NCBI RefSeq assembly: GCF_016741855.1
Contig: NZ_JAERRH010000001.1
Location: 496,001-560,000, forward strand
From: Streptomyces musisoli
Lineage (GTDB): Bacteria > Actinomycetota > Actinomycetes > Streptomycetales > Streptomycetaceae
DNA: 64,000 nucleotides
Direction of reading: 5' to 3'
Part shown: positions 50,594 to 59,000 of the stretch, one piece after another
Layout: the number at the start of each line of letters is the position of its first letter
Position numbering within the stretch: position 1 is the first letter of the stretch
The notes under the pieces: generated by a model
Told to the model about the DNA's origin: nothing
Database searches by the model: none
What the model saw: the letters and a program-made list of their open reading frames with translations, nothing else
Translations under genes and position numbers: made by a program

Positions 50594-51245
50594 GAGCGAC
50601 CCCGCTCTGTTTCAACCGCCGCTCCAGTGCGATGAGTTCACCGCGCAACGGGACGCCGTAGAGGCGCAGCCCCCCGCCCTCGGCCGGGGCCGTCTGCAGG
50701 CGCGGGCCCGGTGACTCACGATCGAGGTACGGGGCGTAGCGGGCGGCGCCGAGCGGTGTGAGCGGGACGATCCGCTGGTTGGCCGAGCCGCGCCAGGCCA
50801 GCCGGGTGGGTTCCGCCACCCGGAACCGTCCGGTGATCACGGCGTCCGCGCCGCCGAGGGCGGTCCACCGCTCCGGCGTGAGTTCCCCGGGCTCGTGGCC
50901 GGTGTACACCAGCAGGTCGGCGGGGTGGGGCCCGGCGCTCCCCTCGTGGCGCCGGGCCCCGTCCCGCAGGCGTGCCGCACCGGCCAGGAGTTCCATGAGC
51001 GCCGGCGCCTGTTGCAGGGGCTCGCCGCCGCTGACGGTGAGGCCGTCGGCGCCGTCGGCGAGGGCCCGCCGCCAGAGCGCGAGCACCGCCGAGACCGTGG
51101 CGGGCGTGCCCGCCTCCGGGTCCCAGGTGTGCCGGGACATGCATCCGGCGCAGGCCAGCGAGCAGCCCTGGAACCAGACTCCGAGCCGTTTTCCCGGGCC
51201 CAGTGTTTCCAGCGGGTAGTGCGTGCCGTCGAGGCGTAATTCCAC
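50568..51245 (-). CDS. NrdG-like 4Fe-4S radical SAM protein with TTA codon 3
   Basis: A 225-residue minimal radical SAM enzyme. The cluster motif is C-x3-C-x2-C in FQGCSLACAGCMSRHTWDP, and TVSGGEPLQQ is the SAM-binding GGE motif. It resembles glycyl-radical-enzyme activases (NrdG/PflA), with GTHYPLETLGPGKRLGVW typical of the NrdG start. No glycyl radical enzyme is encoded nearby. Codon 3 (51237-51239) is TTA, so translation should depend on the bldA tRNA. GTG 51245 has GAGGAGGAG upstream. Its 3' end overlaps the convergent macro gene by 26 bp. Confidence 0.88.
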   Translation of the reverse strand: MELRLDGTHYPLETLGPGKRLGVWFQGCSLACAGCMSRHTWDPEAGTPATVSAVLALWRRALADGADGLTVSGGEPLQQAPALMELLAGAARLRDGARRHEGSAGPHPADLLVYTGHEPGELTPERWTALGGADAVITGRFRVAEPTRLAWRGSANQRIVPLTPLGAARYAPYLDRESPGPRLQTAPAEGGGLRLYGVPLRGELIALERRLKQSGVALTERSWRP

Positions 51246-51354
51246 GCCGTCTCCTCCTCGTACCGGCTTGGAGTATCCAGTGCGCCAAGGGGCGTCCGCA
51301 ATTGCCGGAAGTCCGTCGTCCGGCTCTCCGCCGGGCGGGATCCGGTTGTTTTCC

Positions 51355-51381
51355 GGAACCTCACAAAGAATGATCGGTTCC
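51355..51381 (+). promoter_or_regulatory. inverted repeat resembling an ECF-type promoter
   Basis: GGAACC (51355-51360) and GGTTCC (51376-51381) flank 15 bp of AT-richer DNA in the 238-bp gap before the 228-residue gene. Read as GGAAC-N17-GTT it resembles a sigma-R/E-like promoter; read as a dyad it could be an operator. Neither is established. Confidence 0.3.
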
Positions 51382-51483
51382 CCTCAAAACACCTGCCCCG
51401 GAAGGGGATTTGCTCCGCTACTCTCTCCCCATCGCGGCGCCTTCCCACCCGGACCGCCCGCGACGAATGGGGGCTCTTCGAAA

Positions 51484-52170
51484 ATGATCAACAAAGGTCG
51501 AATAAATGTCCGGGTCCGACGGCTGAAAGCCGGACGTCTGTCGTCGGCACGCGCCCGTTTTCACGGCCGCCGGGATACCGCCGGTCTCCGGGAATTCCTG
51601 ACGGACGCGGTGGCGAGCGGAACACCGGCCGACGACATCAGTCTGCCGCCGTACATCCTGGGCCTGCACGCCCAGGTGGGACGCGGCACCGCACGACTAC
51701 GCTCCCGGACGCTGGCGGCGCACCGCGCGCTGCACGTCCGGATCCAGGCCGAGTCGGTGCGGGTGGTGACCCAGTACACCGTCCGCGGCGAGCCGGCGCC
51801 GGCCGCGCTCGCCCGGTTCGGGCGGATGGTCGGCGAGTGGCGCTCGGCCGCCTCCGTCTGCCGGCAGCAGGCCCAGCAGCTCGCCGACGAGGCGAACCAG
51901 CTGATCGCCTGCTACTGGGACGGCGCCTGGGCCCGCACCCGGCGCGACGGTCACGTCGACGAGCCGCGGCCCACGGGCTGGCTGCCCGGGCGGATCACCC
52001 TGGACCGCACCTGGGCCCACCTCGACGACGGCCTGCTCAGCGACCGCTGGTACGCCCCGGAACGGGCCGGGCGCGACGCCGGCCCGTCGGCCGTCGCCCA
52101 GGCACTGCACATCCTCGACCACCAGGCAGTGCACGGCGGCGGCGCCACCAGCGGCGTCCGCACGGGATGA
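51484..52170 (+). CDS. helical hypothetical protein upstream of the lipoprotein gene
   Basis: A 228-residue, mainly alpha-helical protein that I do not recognise. It starts MINKGRINVRVRRLKAGRLSSARARF, strongly basic, followed by helices (RTLAAHRALHVRIQAESVRVVTQYTVRGE; RFGRMVGEWRSAASVCRQQAQQLADEANQLIACYW). No signal peptide or membrane segment is evident. ATG 51484 is the first start after the AT-richer gap; the ribosome binding site is unclear. It is followed closely by the lipoprotein and coiled-coil membrane genes on the same strand. Confidence 0.7.
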   Translation: MINKGRINVRVRRLKAGRLSSARARFHGRRDTAGLREFLTDAVASGTPADDISLPPYILGLHAQVGRGTARLRSRTLAAHRALHVRIQAESVRVVTQYTVRGEPAPAALARFGRMVGEWRSAASVCRQQAQQLADEANQLIACYWDGAWARTRRDGHVDEPRPTGWLPGRITLDRTWAHLDDGLLSDRWYAPERAGRDAGPSAVAQALHILDHQAVHGGGATSGVRTG

Positions 52171-52241
52171 CCTCTCCCCCGTCGCCCGCCGTCCGCCGCC
52201 GCTTCGCCGCCCGTCTCCCAGGAAGGCCAGGGAACGTCATC

Positions 52242-53009
52242 GTGCATCACTCGGCCCGGACCGGTCACCGGTCCACCGTCCGCGCCGCCCGCCGGTTCGC
52301 CGTCGTCGTCCCGCTGGCGTGCGCGCTCGCCGCCCTCGTGTCCTGCACCAAGCAGGAGGAAGCCCTCACCACACCCTGCGGGGTGGTCGTCGACGGTTCC
52401 GGCTCCGCCGCCGCGGTGGAGCAGGGGTTCGACTCGGAGGCCAAACTCAAGGACAGTCTCATCGAGTTCCTCACCGACCAGAAGTGCGGAACCGTGGACT
52501 TCGCCCCCATCACCCGCTCCTCGCGCAACTCCTCCTGCCGGCAGGGCCAGGTGGACCTCGACCCGCCGCACGACGCGAACACCGACCAGAAGGTGCAGCG
52601 GGCCAACGCCCGGCAGGAGGCCGCCGGCGCCGCGCTCGCCGAACTCAAGTGCGCCCGCACGCAGAACGGTTCGGACGTGTGGGGCGCGCTGGCCCGCATC
52701 GGTGAGGCCGTCGGGAACGACGACGGCGGGACGCCGAAGCTGCTCGTCGTGAGCGACTTCGCCCAGACCGACCCGGAGTTCCGCATCTCGCGGCAGAACC
52801 TCGGCACCGAGGCCAGCCGGGCCAAGGTCATCGACTCGCTCGTGAAGAACCGGGGGCTGCCCGGCATCGAGGGCATGGACGTGTTCCCCGTCGGACTCGG
52901 CATGCAGTACAAGGCGAAACCCAGCAGGGCCGACGACTTCGAGGCCTTCTGGGTGCAGGCACTCGAAGGGAGGGCCAAGGCACATGTCGACACCCGTTAC
53001 AAGCGCTGA
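52242..53009 (+). CDS. von Willebrand A-like lipoprotein
   Basis: About 255 residues from GTG 52242. A twin-basic start and hydrophobic core end in the lipobox ALVSC (Cys35), so it should be lipid-anchored outside the membrane. The mature part begins CGVVVDGSGSAAAVEQGF, where D-G-S-G-S matches the MIDAS D-x-S-x-S of von Willebrand A domains, and KLLVVSDFAQTDPE supplies a later Asp. A vWA domain would bind a partner through a metal ion. An ATG at 52167 overlapping the previous stop is an alternative but gives a very long leader. It overlaps the next gene by 26 bp. Confidence 0.8.
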   Translation: MHHSARTGHRSTVRAARRFAVVVPLACALAALVSCTKQEEALTTPCGVVVDGSGSAAAVEQGFDSEAKLKDSLIEFLTDQKCGTVDFAPITRSSRNSSCRQGQVDLDPPHDANTDQKVQRANARQEAAGAALAELKCARTQNGSDVWGALARIGEAVGNDDGGTPKLLVVSDFAQTDPEFRISRQNLGTEASRAKVIDSLVKNRGLPGIEGMDVFPVGLGMQYKAKPSRADDFEAFWVQALEGRAKAHVDTRYKR

Positions 53010-54609
53010 CGGGCCACAGCCGCGCCGCCGGCGCCTCGCACGCTATGTGCCGTTCCCCGGGCGGACCGCACAGCAGACCGCCCGGCCCCGGCCCGGGACC
53101 GCCACCGGCGGGCTCGCCGGCCACCGGCCCCTGGTCCTCGACGCCGGGGACGGCGGCAGCCTGCTCGCCGACGCCCGCAAGAGGGGTCTGGCCGCCGGCA
53201 AGAAGAAGACGCTGGACCCCTGGGTGCTCAACAGCGGTGACCGGCTGCCGTACTTCGCGGAGCTGGCCTCCCTGCGGGACGCCGTGGTCCACCGGATCGA
53301 GGAGGAACTGCGCCTCCAGGAGGAGGCGGCACGGCTCCGGGACGCCCAGGCGGCCTCCGACGTGACCGCGGGCGAGATCGAGACCCGGCTCCTGGACGAA
53401 CGGCTGCGCGAGGCGGAGCGCGACATCCAGGCCGCCCTGCGCCAGCTCGACCTCCTCGCCCTCCGCTCCTCGCGCTGGCTCCGCTTCCGGGACCGGCTGC
53501 GCGAACGGGTGGAGGACCGCTGGCTCCGCGCCCGCTTCCCGGACCCGGACGAGCGGCCGGCCCCCCGCACCCCGGACCCGGACGGCCCCGGCCGCCCGGA
53601 GGGCGAACCCGGGCGGGCGGAGGGCGAACCCGGGCGGGCGGCCGGCAAGGCGGAGGGCACGGACCCGGGCGACGACTGGCAGTCGGTGTCCACGGCGGGC
53701 ACGGACGACACCTCGTCCGCCGCGCTCGGGGAGGCCTACCGCGCCGCACGCCGGGAGACCAGCGGCCTCGGGTCGGGTGAGGGCTGGGAGGGGCTGACGA
53801 CCCGCCCCGGCCTGCCGCGCTGGCTCACCCTGGCCCTGCTGCTGGTCATCATGGCCGTCGAAGTACCGGTCTACTGGGTGGCCTACCAGCCCTTCCACGG
53901 GGTCGGCAGCACGAGCGGGGACCTGATGTCGGGCACGCTCGCCGTCTCCTCCGCCGTCATCATGCTGATCCTGCCGCACCTGGCCGGACACATGCTGCGG
54001 TGGCGCTCGGCGACCGGATCGCCGCGCGGCGGCTGGCTCCCGTCCCTCTCGCTGCTCGGTGTGTGGGGCGGTCTGACCTGGCTGCTCGGCACGCTGCGCG
54101 CCCGGTTCGTGATGCAGCACGACGCGCCGGCCCCCGTCGCCAAGGACACCGCGGGCTTCCGCGGGCTCGGCGGCTCGGCCACCGGCGACACGACCACCCT
54201 GGTGGACCGGCTGCATCTGACGACCCAGACGGTGACGTGGCTGTTCTGCGCGCTGCTGCTGCTCTCGGGCGGGGTCGGGTTCCTGCTCGGCCTGTTCCGG
54301 GAGCACCCGTTCCTCGACGCCTTCCGCACGGCGCTGGAACGGCGTGCGGAGCTGCGGCAGCAGCGGGAGCAGAACGTCGCCGACACCGAGCGGGCCCGGG
54401 CCGCGCAGCAGACGGCCGGGGACCGGCAGGAGGACCGCAGGCAGGCGGCGAACGAGCGGATCGCCGCGGCCCGCCAGCTGTACGAGGCGGCCGCCCACGA
54501 CTATCTGGACGGCGTGATGACGGCCTCGAAGGACACCGCCGTCAGCGAGTCGGCGATGCGCCTGTCCCGGAACTGGCCGCTGCTGCCGGCACCGGCGCAC
54601 CACCGCTGA
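52984..54609 (+). CDS. coiled-coil membrane protein
   Basis: A 541-residue protein, not recognised by name. Residues about 85-180 are charged helices (LASLRDAVVHRIEEELRLQEEAARLRDAQ; IETRLLDERLREAERDIQAALRQL), then a Pro/Gly/Glu linker containing two copies of EGEPGRA. About four membrane helices follow between residues 275 and 440 (LTLALLLVIMAVEVPVYWVAY; GTLAVSSAVIMLILPHLAGHM; LFCALLLLSGGVGFLLGLF). The C-terminal tail is another long Gln/Arg/Glu coiled coil. It overlaps the vWA-like lipoprotein gene by 26 bp and is likely its membrane partner. Confidence 0.82.
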   Translation: MSTPVTSADGPQPRRRRLARYVPFPGRTAQQTARPRPGTATGGLAGHRPLVLDAGDGGSLLADARKRGLAAGKKKTLDPWVLNSGDRLPYFAELASLRDAVVHRIEEELRLQEEAARLRDAQAASDVTAGEIETRLLDERLREAERDIQAALRQLDLLALRSSRWLRFRDRLRERVEDRWLRARFPDPDERPAPRTPDPDGPGRPEGEPGRAEGEPGRAAGKAEGTDPGDDWQSVSTAGTDDTSSAALGEAYRAARRETSGLGSGEGWEGLTTRPGLPRWLTLALLLVIMAVEVPVYWVAYQPFHGVGSTSGDLMSGTLAVSSAVIMLILPHLAGHMLRWRSATGSPRGGWLPSLSLLGVWGGLTWLLGTLRARFVMQHDAPAPVAKDTAGFRGLGGSATGDTTTLVDRLHLTTQTVTWLFCALLLLSGGVGFLLGLFREHPFLDAFRTALERRAELRQQREQNVADTERARAAQQTAGDRQEDRRQAANERIAAARQLYEAAAHDYLDGVMTASKDTAVSESAMRLSRNWPLLPAPAHHR

Positions 54610-54635
54610 ACGTCCGCGCACCTGCCGGACCGGTA

Positions 54636-54670
54636 CTGCCCCGGCCCCTCGCTCCGAGGGGCCGGGGCAG
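54636..54670. terminator. bidirectional terminator between convergent operons
   Basis: CTGCCCCGGCCCCTCG (54636-54651) pairs perfectly with CGAGGGGCCGGGGCAG (54655-54670) around a 3-nt loop: a 16-bp stem, the strongest in the window. It lies between the stop codons of the coiled-coil membrane gene and of the RES toxin gene and should serve both. Confidence 0.88.
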
Positions 54671-54703
54671 CCGTGTGCCCGCGCGTTCCGGGACGCGGCC
54701 CGC

Positions 54704-55354
54704 TCACTCCTGCGGGGCGGAGACGACCGCGCGCAGCGGCGCCAGCAGCCGGTTGACCCTGCGCACGTCGTCCGCCGACCCCAGCCGCAGGCACTCCCGG
54801 GGGCGGGGGTCGAGGGGCGCGTCCGGGCAGCGGTCCTGGAACAGCTGGAGCGCCGCGCGCGGCCGGCAGCGCTTGGACGTCCACCACAGGCCCTGCGCGT
54901 CACCGCACCGTTCGCGGATCACCCGCACCCAGTACCGGGTGCCGGCGTACTCCTCGGTGTCGATCAGCCAGTCGTCCTGCCAGACCGCGGCCAGCCCCTC
55001 GGCGGTCGTCAGGTCCACCAGGGACAGTTCCGCCGTGGTGCGGACCGCGGACAGGACGTACCGGGACGCCTGCGCCCAGGGGACCTGGCGCACGCCGTCG
55101 GCACCGAACTCGACCGACCTCAGCAGGACTTCTGACAGGGCCGTGACCGGGTCGAGGGCGGCGTAGAGGTAGGGGTAGGGGTCCTTCGCGGTGGGGTCGA
55201 AGCGGCTTCCCTTGAAGAACTCGTGCGCGACGTTCGGGTTGAACTCGGCGGCCGTGTACTGCTCCTCGTGGCACCGCCACAGCACGGTGCCGGCCGGCAG
55301 GCGGTGCCGCACCGGGTTCATGGGGACGCCCTCGGGCGGGATCTGGCGCCCCAT
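54704..55354 (-). CDS. RES domain toxin (NAD+ phosphorylase family)
   Basis: A 216-residue RES-domain protein. The three family residues appear at Arg27 (VLWRCHEE), Glu75 (TALSEVLLR) and Ser160 (LWWTSKR); AALDPVTALSE is the typical helix. RES toxins such as MbcT degrade NAD+ by phosphorolysis or hydrolysis, killing or arresting the cell. Its start overlaps the stop of the antitoxin gene, giving strict translational coupling, and the antitoxin is made first. A frame extending upstream to 55573 is inside the antitoxin gene and is not used. Confidence 0.92.
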   Translation of the reverse strand: MGRQIPPEGVPMNPVRHRLPAGTVLWRCHEEQYTAAEFNPNVAHEFFKGSRFDPTAKDPYPYLYAALDPVTALSEVLLRSVEFGADGVRQVPWAQASRYVLSAVRTTAELSLVDLTTAEGLAAVWQDDWLIDTEEYAGTRYWVRVIRERCGDAQGLWWTSKRCRPRAALQLFQDRCPDAPLDPRPRECLRLGSADDVRRVNRLLAPLRAVVSAPQE

Positions 55355-56040
55355 CAGAACGCTCCCACCAGTTCGGCGGCGGCGCGTTCCAGTGCGTCGT
55401 CCGGCAGGACGCCGAGGAGTTCGGCGGGGACGCCGCCCAGCCATCGGTTGCCGCCCAGCCACCAGTCGGCGGCTCCCCAGGGGTCGCGGTCCGCGCGCAG
55501 CAGTACGTTGATCCGGCGGACGACCGGCAGGGGTTCGGCGGTGCCGGGCCTGAACTGGAAGCGGGGGTAGCAAAGGCCGCGGTCCGGGTCGCGCAGCCGG
55601 ATCAGTCCGGTGGGTGCGTCCGGGCCGCCGGACGGCTCCTGCCCGGCCTCGGTGAGCACGGCGTGCTCGGACTCGGACAGCGCGGGTACGGCGAGCAGCC
55701 GCCGGCGCGCGGTCCGCAGCAGGTCGGCGGGGGCGGGCGGCGGGGTGCCGAGTACGTCGATCACCGCGTCGATCGTGGTGAGGCCGGGCAGTTCGCGGGT
55801 GGCGGTGTCATAGCGGTGGCCGCCGAGCGCCTGGGACACCGGGTGGTCGGCCGGCAACGCGGACAGCGTGCGCTTCAGCCGGCGCATGGCACGGGCGACC
55901 GCCGGGGCGTCGCGGGCCGCGGTCTCATCCCTCAGCTCCCTGAGGGCGCCGGACAGCCGGACGAGGTCGTCGTCGTCGAGTCCGGTGACGACGGTCGTCC
56001 AGTGCGTCCGCAGCAGGCCGAGCAGTTCCTCCGACGTCAT
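55354..56040 (-). CDS. MbcA/ParS/Xre-like antitoxin for the RES toxin
   Basis: A 228-residue protein. The N-terminal 140 residues are helical (LLGLLRTHWTTVVTGLDDDDLVRLSGALRELRDE). The C-terminal part carries the toxin-binding domain pattern: CYPRFQFRPGTAEPLPVVRRINVLL, then DPWGAADWWLGGNRWLGGVPAELLG and a final helix ALERAAAELVGAF. In MbcA-MbcT the antitoxin blocks the RES active site. Here the N-terminal extension is longer than in a usual antitoxin and could be what the CHAT protease recognises. The start overlaps the CHAT stop (ATGA). Confidence 0.85.
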   Translation of the reverse strand: MTSEELLGLLRTHWTTVVTGLDDDDLVRLSGALRELRDETAARDAPAVARAMRRLKRTLSALPADHPVSQALGGHRYDTATRELPGLTTIDAVIDVLGTPPPAPADLLRTARRRLLAVPALSESEHAVLTEAGQEPSGGPDAPTGLIRLRDPDRGLCYPRFQFRPGTAEPLPVVRRINVLLRADRDPWGAADWWLGGNRWLGGVPAELLGVLPDDALERAAAELVGAF

Positions 56041-59000
56041 GTCCCCTCTCCTTCCTGTCGCCGGACGGATTCCTGTCCCTGGGCGGATTCCGGTCCCCGG
56101 GCGGATTCCTGTCGGCCGGCGGGCTCCAGTCGCCGGGCCGGGACGGCCGCCGGTGCGGGGTTGCCCTGGTGGACGAAGGCCGCCCAGGTGTCGGGCCGGG
56201 CGCGGAGGTCCTCCGTGAGCCGGCGTGCCGCGATACCCGCGAGCGTCCGTACCTGGGTGCGCTCGTCCGGCGAGGTGAGCATCCAGCGCTGGGCGGCGCG
56301 CAGCGCGTCCGGTGGCGCGAGTCCCCGGGCGAGCGCGTCGTGCAGGACGAGCATGAGGATCTCGGACGGCTGGTCCTCCACCCGCCACCGGGTCCCGATG
56401 GCGTCGGCGGCCAGCCGGTGCACCAGGACCGAGGTGACGGTCAGGGCCTCGTCGTGGTCGCGGGTGGTGAGGTCCGTCTCGCAGCCGCCGCACACCACCA
56501 GGGGGCCGGCCGACCGGAAGGCGTCACCCTCGGCGGGCGTCTCCAGCAAGGTGCTCAGCGTGAGGTCACCGGAGCCGTGCGGCTCGCCGGCCGGGGCGGC
56601 CAGCCGGAGGGCCGACCGGGTGGGGTCGGGACCCGCGAGCCCGTGACAGGCGATGTGCACCAGGGACGCGGGGTCGGCCGCCAGCCCGCCGAGCAGGGCC
56701 AGGACCGTCGCCGGGGTGGCGGGTTCCGCGTCGGGGCGGTACACCACGGCCTGCGGATACAGCACGTCCGCGAGTGTGTCGATCTCCTCCTCGGCCCACT
56801 CCAGGTCGTCCAGCGCGTGGAAGACCAGGGCCGGCCGGCCGGCGGGCGCCATGCGCCGGCGGGCCGCGGCGCGCAGGAACTCGCGGCCGGAGGCGGCGTG
56901 GGTGAGGACGGCGACCTCGCAGGCGCGCACGGCGCCCGGGGCGCCGTACCCGCCGGGTGGTCGCAGGACGGCCGCCTGCCAGGGGACGACGCCCAGATCG
57001 CCGCAGGGCACCAGCACGAGGCGTACGGCGTCGGGACGTTCGTCCGCCGCCGCGGCGCCCGGCAGGCCGGCCTCGGCGAGGGCGCGGTCCCACACCCCGA
57101 GGTGGTCCAGTGCGGGACCGAGGACCGCGCCGGCCCACGAGCACATGCCGTCCAGGGCGTGCAGCCAGCGGCGCCGGGCGCGGCCGCGTTCCTCCGGGCC
57201 CGTGGTGTCGCCGGAGCGGTCGTCCAGGCGCTGCAGGTGTGCCCCGGCGGCCAGGTACTCCGCGACGGGGCCGCGGCCGTCGGGGGCGAGTCCGGGCAGG
57301 GGCAGCGACTCGGCGGGGCGGTCGCGGGTGACGACGAGGACGGCCCCGTCCGCGCCTTCCACGCCGGGGACCAGGTACAGCAGCGCGTCCGCCGCCGACG
57401 CCCGCAGTCCCTCGCGCAGGTCGTCGACGGAGGCGGTCACGGGCCGGACGTGGGCGCCTCCCTGGCCTCGCAGCACGTCCAGGGAGCGGCGCCGCACGTC
57501 TCCGGGGAGGCCGGGGGTGCCCATTCCCATGCCGGCCAGCACGTCCAGGGGTGAGCCGCGCCGCGCGCCACCGTTGCCTGCCGTGCCCGGCGGCTGCGGC
57601 GGGTCCAGCAGGTCCGACGGGTCCGGCGGTTGCGGCGGGTCCAGCGGGTCCGACGGGTCCGGCGGTTGCGGCGGGTTCAACGATTGTGGCGGTTGTGGCG
57701 GTGCCGGCGGGCTGTGGGCTCCCGGGTCACCGCCCGGACCGGTGGTGGCCGGGTCCGCCGCGGAGCGCGGTCGCCATGCCGAGGCGTCGGTCCCGTCCCA
57801 GGAGTGGTCAAAGGCCGCGGTGCGCCAGCGTTCGGCCAGTTCGCTCTCGCCGAGGGCCGCCAGCCGGTCGGCGACACCCGCCGAGACGGCCGCCGCGCCG
57901 AGCACCAGCGAGCGGCCCGCCTCCAGGCATGCGATCGCCTCCTGCGTCCGGCCGGCCCGCAACGCCCAGAAGGCCGCCTTGCGGCCGCGGTCGGCGGCCT
58001 CGCGAGCGATGCGCAGGCCGCGGCCGACGCCCTGCTGGAGCAGTACGTCGTCGGCGGCCAGCCGGAGCGAGGTACGGGCGAGGTCCACGGCGGCACGCAG
58101 GTCGTCGTCGGCGCCGGGGGTGCCGGCCCGGACGGTGGCGCGCCGGGCCCGGAGCTCGGCCAGGTCCCAGTGCACGCGGGCGCCGCTCTGTCCGCCGTCG
58201 GGCAGTTCCGCCCGTGCCTGTTCCAGTTCCGCGATCGCCTCGTCCAGCACCCGGGGGTCACGGGTGAAGCCGTGGAGCGTGTCCAGGGCGATGGCGATGC
58301 CGCGGCGGACCCAGGGCCGGAAGTCCGAGGTGAAGCCGGGTGTCTCGAGGGCGGCCCGGGCGCGGGACACGCCTTCGGCGATGCGGCCGGGGTCCGACTC
58401 GACGATCGCCGTCAGGGTGATGAGAGGGGCCCATGTGGCGTCGAGGAGGCCCCGCATGACGGGCATGTCCACCGACGTCTGTGCCGCTCGCTGCATGTGG
58501 TGCGCGGCCGCCCGCAGGTGGTCCGTCCGGTCGCCGGCCGCCGTGCCGAGCACGACGCGGCCCAGATAGGCGACGCTGAGCACCAGGGCGATCTGGGCGC
58601 CGGTCCATTCCTCGGCGTCGTCGAAGGCGTCGTCCAGTTCGAGTTCGCACGCCGCGTCGACGACGTCCTCCAGCGCCTCCTCGTCGCCGCTGTCCAGGGC
58701 CCGCTTCAGCCGGGTGTTGAGCCGGGCGGTCTCCACGCTCAGCCGCAGGGAGGCTTCGATGCCGTTCACGGGGCCCTCGTCCCAGGACAGTTCCTCCAGC
58801 AGGGCCAGGGCGGTGTCCTCGTCCTGGAGGCTGCCACCGGTGAGGGAGGCTCCGATGAGCAGGCCGGGCACGATGGCGCGGAGCCATCGGGCGTGTGCCG
58901 AGCCGTCGAGTTCACCGGCCGCGGACGCCTCGTGCATCAGCCGGAGGGCCTCCCGGAAGCCCTGCATGTCGCCGGTGCGCACGGCGAGGGCGACATGGAA

